Source of the DNA: Actinomycetota bacterium
GTDB lineage: Bacteria > Actinomycetota > Actinomycetes > Actinomycetales > Microbacteriaceae
Length of the DNA stretch: 8,642 bases
Direction of reading: 5' to 3'
Assembly: GCA_009704705.1 (NCBI GenBank)
Contig: WLDR01000057.1
Span: forward strand, 1-8,642
Numbering within the stretch: the first letter of the stretch is position 1; each line of letters begins with the position of its first letter. The notes under the pieces were generated by a model that was not told the origin of the DNA, made no database searches, and saw nothing but the letters and a program-made list of their open reading frames with translations. The position numbers and the translations under genes were made by a program. Positions 6,618-8,642 of this stretch are shown in pieces.

Positions 6618-7081
6618 CGCCACAACACACTTCGTGCCGATGACGTGACGTCGATGTTCATGCCAGCCGGCATCAAGAATGTTGCGATGGGCGGATGCCA
6701 CACCGACGCAAGCGAAACAGTGGCGGATCGCCCGTCCCTTGTTGAGGCCTCAACAATGCGAACGTCATCGAGGTCCTCCGGTGTCGACTCGACGACGAAT
6801 GCAACGACCGCGTTCCGAACACCCGTGGGCGTCAAGCGGGGCACAACACGACCACCGTCAATCTGCACCTGTTCGAGATCGTAGCTTTCCGCCCCCACGA
6901 GGGCTGCGCCATCCGCGAGACTCAGCAATCGCTTGCGTTCGAGGTAGAGACTCGTGGCTGAGACCACAGCGAGTGCCACCGCGATGCAGAGCAGCCCGGC
7001 AAAAATGACGAGAACAAGGCTGGATCCGTTGTCCGATTCCTGAAAGCTGCGCACTCTAGCTGCAAGGCAACGACTCGTCAC
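6614..7081 (-). CDS. TadG/Rv3654c-like secretion-locus protein (membrane-anchored pseudopilin-like)
   Basis: 155 residues with a GTG start. A basic N-terminus is followed by DNGSSLVLV and a hydrophobic helix (about 22-44), then LYLERKRLLSLADGAALVGAESY, the pattern of TadG/TadE-like proteins in which a single anchor precedes an extracytoplasmic alpha/beta domain. In actinobacteria the last gene of Tad loci often encodes such a protein (Rv3654c in Mycobacterium). After the Gly19 that could be the prepilin cleavage point, position +5 is Leu (G/SSLVL) and not the conserved Glu, so processing by prepilin peptidase is doubtful. The GTG overlaps the TGA of the preceding TadE-like gene as GTGA, and no Shine-Dalgarno sequence is seen, which implies translational coupling. 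It is the last gene of the cluster and converges on the MFS gene with overlapping stops. Confidence 0.75.
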   Translation of the reverse strand: MTSRCLAARVRSFQESDNGSSLVLVIFAGLLCIAVALAVVSATSLYLERKRLLSLADGAALVGAESYDLEQVQIDGGRVVPRLTPTGVRNAVVAFVVESTPEDLDDVRIVEASTRDGRSATVSLASVWHPPIATFLMPAGMNIDVTSSARSVLWR

Positions 7082-7542
7082 GGGCGTGCCCCGTGAAAGC
7101 GCGACACGACCTCCGTCGACGAAGCCGACACCGGAACTCGTGCCAGTTGCGCAAGACCGAAGACGTCAGGGATGAAAGGCAGCGGGATGCTCGCGCGAAC
7201 CGTGACGGTCACGCGAGATCCCGGCACGAGACAATCTGACGGCGTTGGCCTGCAGCTGATTGTGGTCGACGCGCGCTGAGTGATGTGCGCATCCGCAAAG
7301 GCAAACTGCACGGCCGTGGTGGATCTTTCAAACGCGCGAGCTTCGTTGGTGGCTTGCACAAATACTCGAACGGCGTGCCGGCTCGCTCCCTCCGCCGCCA
7401 ACATGGCCTGCTGCACTGAAGACAAGGCAAGAACGAGGTACATCACTGGCACGAGCAGCAACAGCCCCGCCGAAATGAACTCGATGGATGCCGAACCGTC
7501 ATCAGCCCAACGTGCATCAGCCCAGAACTTCGCGCGCGGCAT
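7078..7542 (-). CDS. TadE-like pseudopilin (second copy)
   Basis: 154 residues from ATG 7542. A short charged leader (MPRAKFWADARWADDG) ends in Gly16 followed by SASIEF, giving the class IV prepilin pattern G/XXXXEF with Glu21 at +5, then a hydrophobic helix LLLLVPVMYLVLALSSVQQAML. That is the TadE domain: minor pseudopilins that assist Flp/Tad pilus assembly at the membrane after prepilin peptidase cleavage. Two cysteines in TISCRPTPSDCLVPGSR could form a disulfide in the extracytoplasmic domain. An in-frame GTG at 7548 exists, but the GAGGTGA at 7549-7555 abuts it directly and sits six bases from the ATG, so I choose ATG. The gene starts inside the preceding TadE-like gene (26-base overlap) and its stop overlaps the next start. 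Confidence 0.82.
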   Translation of the reverse strand: MPRAKFWADARWADDGSASIEFISAGLLLLVPVMYLVLALSSVQQAMLAAEGASRHAVRVFVQATNEARAFERSTTAVQFAFADAHITQRASTTISCRPTPSDCLVPGSRVTVTVRASIPLPFIPDVFGLAQLARVPVSASSTEVVSRFHGARP

Positions 7543-7933
7543 GGCCACTCACCTCAAGAGGAATTGCCGGGCCCCACAATCCGATTATCGGTAAGGCGGT
7601 GACAACCGTTACCTCGACCGCTGGTTGGCCACGCCAATTCAGAAGCCGCGCGGTGATGTCTGCGGCGTAGTTCGCTCCCACGGCCGTGGCAATCAATTCG
7701 GCCGTGCGGCCACGACCGGCATTCAAATCAGAGTCGGCCAGGGCCGCCCAACGCGCTCCTTCCGAAGCCGCATCAGCCACGGTGTTGCGAATGTGCAGCG
7801 CGAGGGCAATCTGAATCACGCCAAGGGTCAGAAACACGAGCAGGACGCTGACCAACGTGAATTCGACAGACGCCGAGCCCTGCTCGTGACTCCAGCGACG
7901 TCGAAAACTCGCTCGGCGATCACGGTGAGACAC
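7517..7933 (-). CDS. TadE-like pseudopilin (first copy)
   Basis: 138 residues if started at GTG 7933. An Arg-rich leader (RRASFRRRWSHEQG) ends at Gly19 with SASVEF after it, giving G/XXXXEF with Glu24 at +5, then a hydrophobic helix (TLVSVLLVFLTLGVIQIALAL) and the motif HIRNTVADAASEGARWAAL common in TadE proteins. The rest would be an extracytoplasmic domain. Its role is inferred to be that of a minor pseudopilin in Tad pilus or secretion assembly. The start is uncertain: the frame extends to a TTG at 7972 that would overlap the upstream gene by 23 bases and adds 13 residues, but neither has a good Shine-Dalgarno sequence. I prefer the GTG because it gives a leader of usual length and leaves 16 bases after the upstream stop. 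Confidence 0.8.
   Translation of the reverse strand: MSHRDRRASFRRRWSHEQGSASVEFTLVSVLLVFLTLGVIQIALALHIRNTVADAASEGARWAALADSDLNAGRGRTAELIATAVGANYAADITARLLNWRGQPAVEVTVVTALPIIGLWGPAIPLEVSGHAAREVLG
7549..7555 (-). promoter_or_regulatory. Shine-Dalgarno sequence that decides the second TadE-like start
   Basis: GAGGTGA on the minus strand is six bases upstream of the ATG at 7542 and zero bases from the alternative GTG at 7548. It lies inside the end of the upstream TadE-like gene, so translation of the pair is likely linked. Confidence 0.6.
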
Positions 7934-7949
7934 GCGCTCGCAGACCGCG

Positions 7950-8159
7950 TCAGAACGAGACGACGCGGTCAATGGCCGTGCTGAATAACTGGCTCAGTGC
8001 CGGGGCGGCAACTGCCCAGAGCGCCACGACAATTCCCGCGGTCATCAGAGTGATGAGCACCCAACCGGGCACGTCACCGCGTTCACCTGCCAGCCACGGT
8101 GTTCGGGGCATCGCTCCGCTTCGAGTGCGACGTGGACGTTGGGACAGATTCCTGTTCAT
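7950..8159 (-). CDS. Small single-span membrane protein at the head of a Tad-like cluster, possible Flp-like pilin
   Basis: 69 residues. A basic 28-residue N-terminus ends in AGERG, followed by DVPGWVLITLMTAGIVVALWAVAAPAL (one membrane helix, about 33-52) and a short amphipathic tail. Size, position just before TadE genes and the Gly before the hydrophobic helix are reminiscent of Flp-type pilins, but the residue at +5 from that Gly is Trp where pilins have Glu, and it is unlike the mycobacterial DUF4244 pilin in its E-Y context. From memory, similar DVPGW peptides occur next to tad genes in Microbacteriaceae and have no assigned function. Start chosen by AGGGAGAAGG directly upstream (GGGAG five bases from ATG 8159). 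It could be the structural pilin, a pilin-like accessory factor or an assembly peptide. Confidence 0.72.
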   Translation of the reverse strand: MNRNLSQRPRRTRSGAMPRTPWLAGERGDVPGWVLITLMTAGIVVALWAVAAPALSQLFSTAIDRVVSF

Positions 8160-8164
8160 GCCTT

Positions 8165-8169
8165 CTCCC
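8165..8169 (-). promoter_or_regulatory. Shine-Dalgarno sequence of the small pilin-like gene
   Basis: GGGAG on the minus strand, five bases upstream of ATG 8159, inside an AGGGAGAAGG stretch. It is the strongest ribosome binding site in the Tad-like cluster and supports this small gene being translated. Confidence 0.65.
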
Positions 8170-8237
8170 TTGAAAAATGATTGGGGAGAGTCTGCTCTAG
8201 AGGGTTACGAGTAAGACCGAAGTATCCACAGGAGGCG

Positions 8238-8642
8238 CTAGCAGGTCGAGTCCTCCGGCGGAACCGCGTCGTTGATGAAGAAGTCATTCACGAGTGTGTT
8301 CACGCACGAATCGCCTCGGTTGTAGGCAAGGTGGCCCTCCCCGCTGTAAGTAATGAGTCGACCATCGGTGAGGCTCTCAACTACACCCTGCGCCCACTCA
8401 ATAGGTGTCGAGGGATCGCCCGTGGTGCCAATGATGATAATCGGCTCCTCTCCCGTGGGCTTCATGCCCGCGGTGGCGAAGACTGGCGGACTTGGCCACA
8501 GTGAACACAGCACGTCGACATAGGTAAAGTAGGGGCCCAGGACGGGAGCTGCCTCAATAATCATCTGGGCGCTCTCGGCCCACGTTGACTCTTCTGTGGC
8601 GGGCGTGTCGGCACAGCCGATCGCAAGAAATGCCTCGGTGTC
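8238..8642 (-). CDS. Secreted alpha/beta hydrolase, tripeptidyl aminopeptidase (TAP) type, C-terminal part
   Basis: 134 C-terminal residues are visible; the gene begins beyond the right edge. The open frame is continuous to base 8642, so an apparent ATG at 8564 is internal. IIIIGTTGDPSTP holds the acid of the triad (Asp76 counting from the edge) and ITYSGEGHLAYNRGDSC holds the catalytic His104; both match the TAP-like C-terminal domain of actinobacterial secreted peptidases/esterases, as does the ending VNDFFINDAVPPEDSTC. The nucleophile Ser and any signal peptide lie outside. Cysteines at 10, 46, 113 and 134 fit an exported, disulfide-bonded protein (inference). In this group the enzymes release N-terminal tripeptides or hydrolyse esters. 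It is transcribed towards the Tad-like cluster with a 78-base gap, with no strong terminator in between, but a functional link is not shown. Confidence 0.88.
   Translation of the reverse strand, partial: DTEAFLAIGCADTPATEESTWAESAQMIIEAAPVLGPYFTYVDVLCSLWPSPPVFATAGMKPTGEEPIIIIGTTGDPSTPIEWAQGVVESLTDGRLITYSGEGHLAYNRGDSCVNTLVNDFFINDAVPPEDSTC

Noticed and set aside
8160..8237. Promoter (GATACT on the minus strand, 8221-8226) or terminator between the hydrolase and the pilin-like gene
   Set aside because: GATACT resembles a -10 box but has no -35 partner; AGAG/CTCT hairpin arms of four bases before TTTTT are too weak. Neither is supported enough to annotate.
1..8642. Mobile element, phage, CRISPR or toxin-antitoxin content
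   Set aside because: No transposase or integrase, no spaced direct repeats of CRISPR form, no terminal inverted repeats and no paired small toxin-like genes were found.

Overview
The window looks like a chromosomal segment of a high-GC Gram-positive actinobacterium, most likely Microbacteriaceae. The reasons are the GC-rich codon usage, frequent GTG starts, start codons that appear leaderless behind TANNNT -10 hexamers, and a Tad-type pseudopilin cluster of actinobacterial character. This placement is inference from sequence style and is not a database match. Every gene reads through intact, and I see no insertion sequence, CRISPR array, tRNA or rRNA. No non-coding stretch exceeds about 170 bases.

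Left part (1-4614): a catabolic module. On the minus strand a family III CoA-transferase is followed after 13 bases by an acyl-CoA dehydrogenase that runs off the left edge. The N-terminus of the latter matches glutaryl-CoA dehydrogenase closely. Divergent from them, on the plus strand, are an aldehyde dehydrogenase of the gamma-aminobutyraldehyde (PatD) type and an APC-superfamily amino acid/amine permease. Taken together they suggest uptake and oxidation of an amine or amino acid, with one route passing through glutarate, glutaryl-CoA and crotonyl-CoA. Cadaverine or 5-aminovalerate would fit a single pathway; putrescine/GABA fits the aldehyde dehydrogenase alone. A strong, apparently bidirectional terminator closes this part.

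Middle part (4702-6617): a divergent regulator/transporter pair, with a TetR-family repressor on the minus strand and a 12-segment MFS transporter on the plus strand, separated by 74 bases that carry likely face-to-face promoters. The transporter stop codon overlaps that of the next minus-strand gene in the palindrome CTAG.

Right part (6614-8642): four small, tightly packed minus-strand genes, in transcription order a 69-residue membrane peptide, two TadE-like pseudopilins with the G/SASxEF prepilin motif, and a TadG/Rv3654c-like protein. They resemble the distal end of an actinobacterial Tad/Flp pilus locus. The Tad ATPase and inner-membrane platform genes are not adjacent. The gene immediately upstream is the C-terminal part of a secreted alpha/beta hydrolase of the tripeptidyl aminopeptidase (TAP) type, which runs off the right edge.

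I find no convincing exotic system such as a defence island, retron or phage. The most interesting leads are the possible cadaverine/glutarate module, the Tad pseudopilin cluster separated from its motor genes, and the leaderless promoter layouts.
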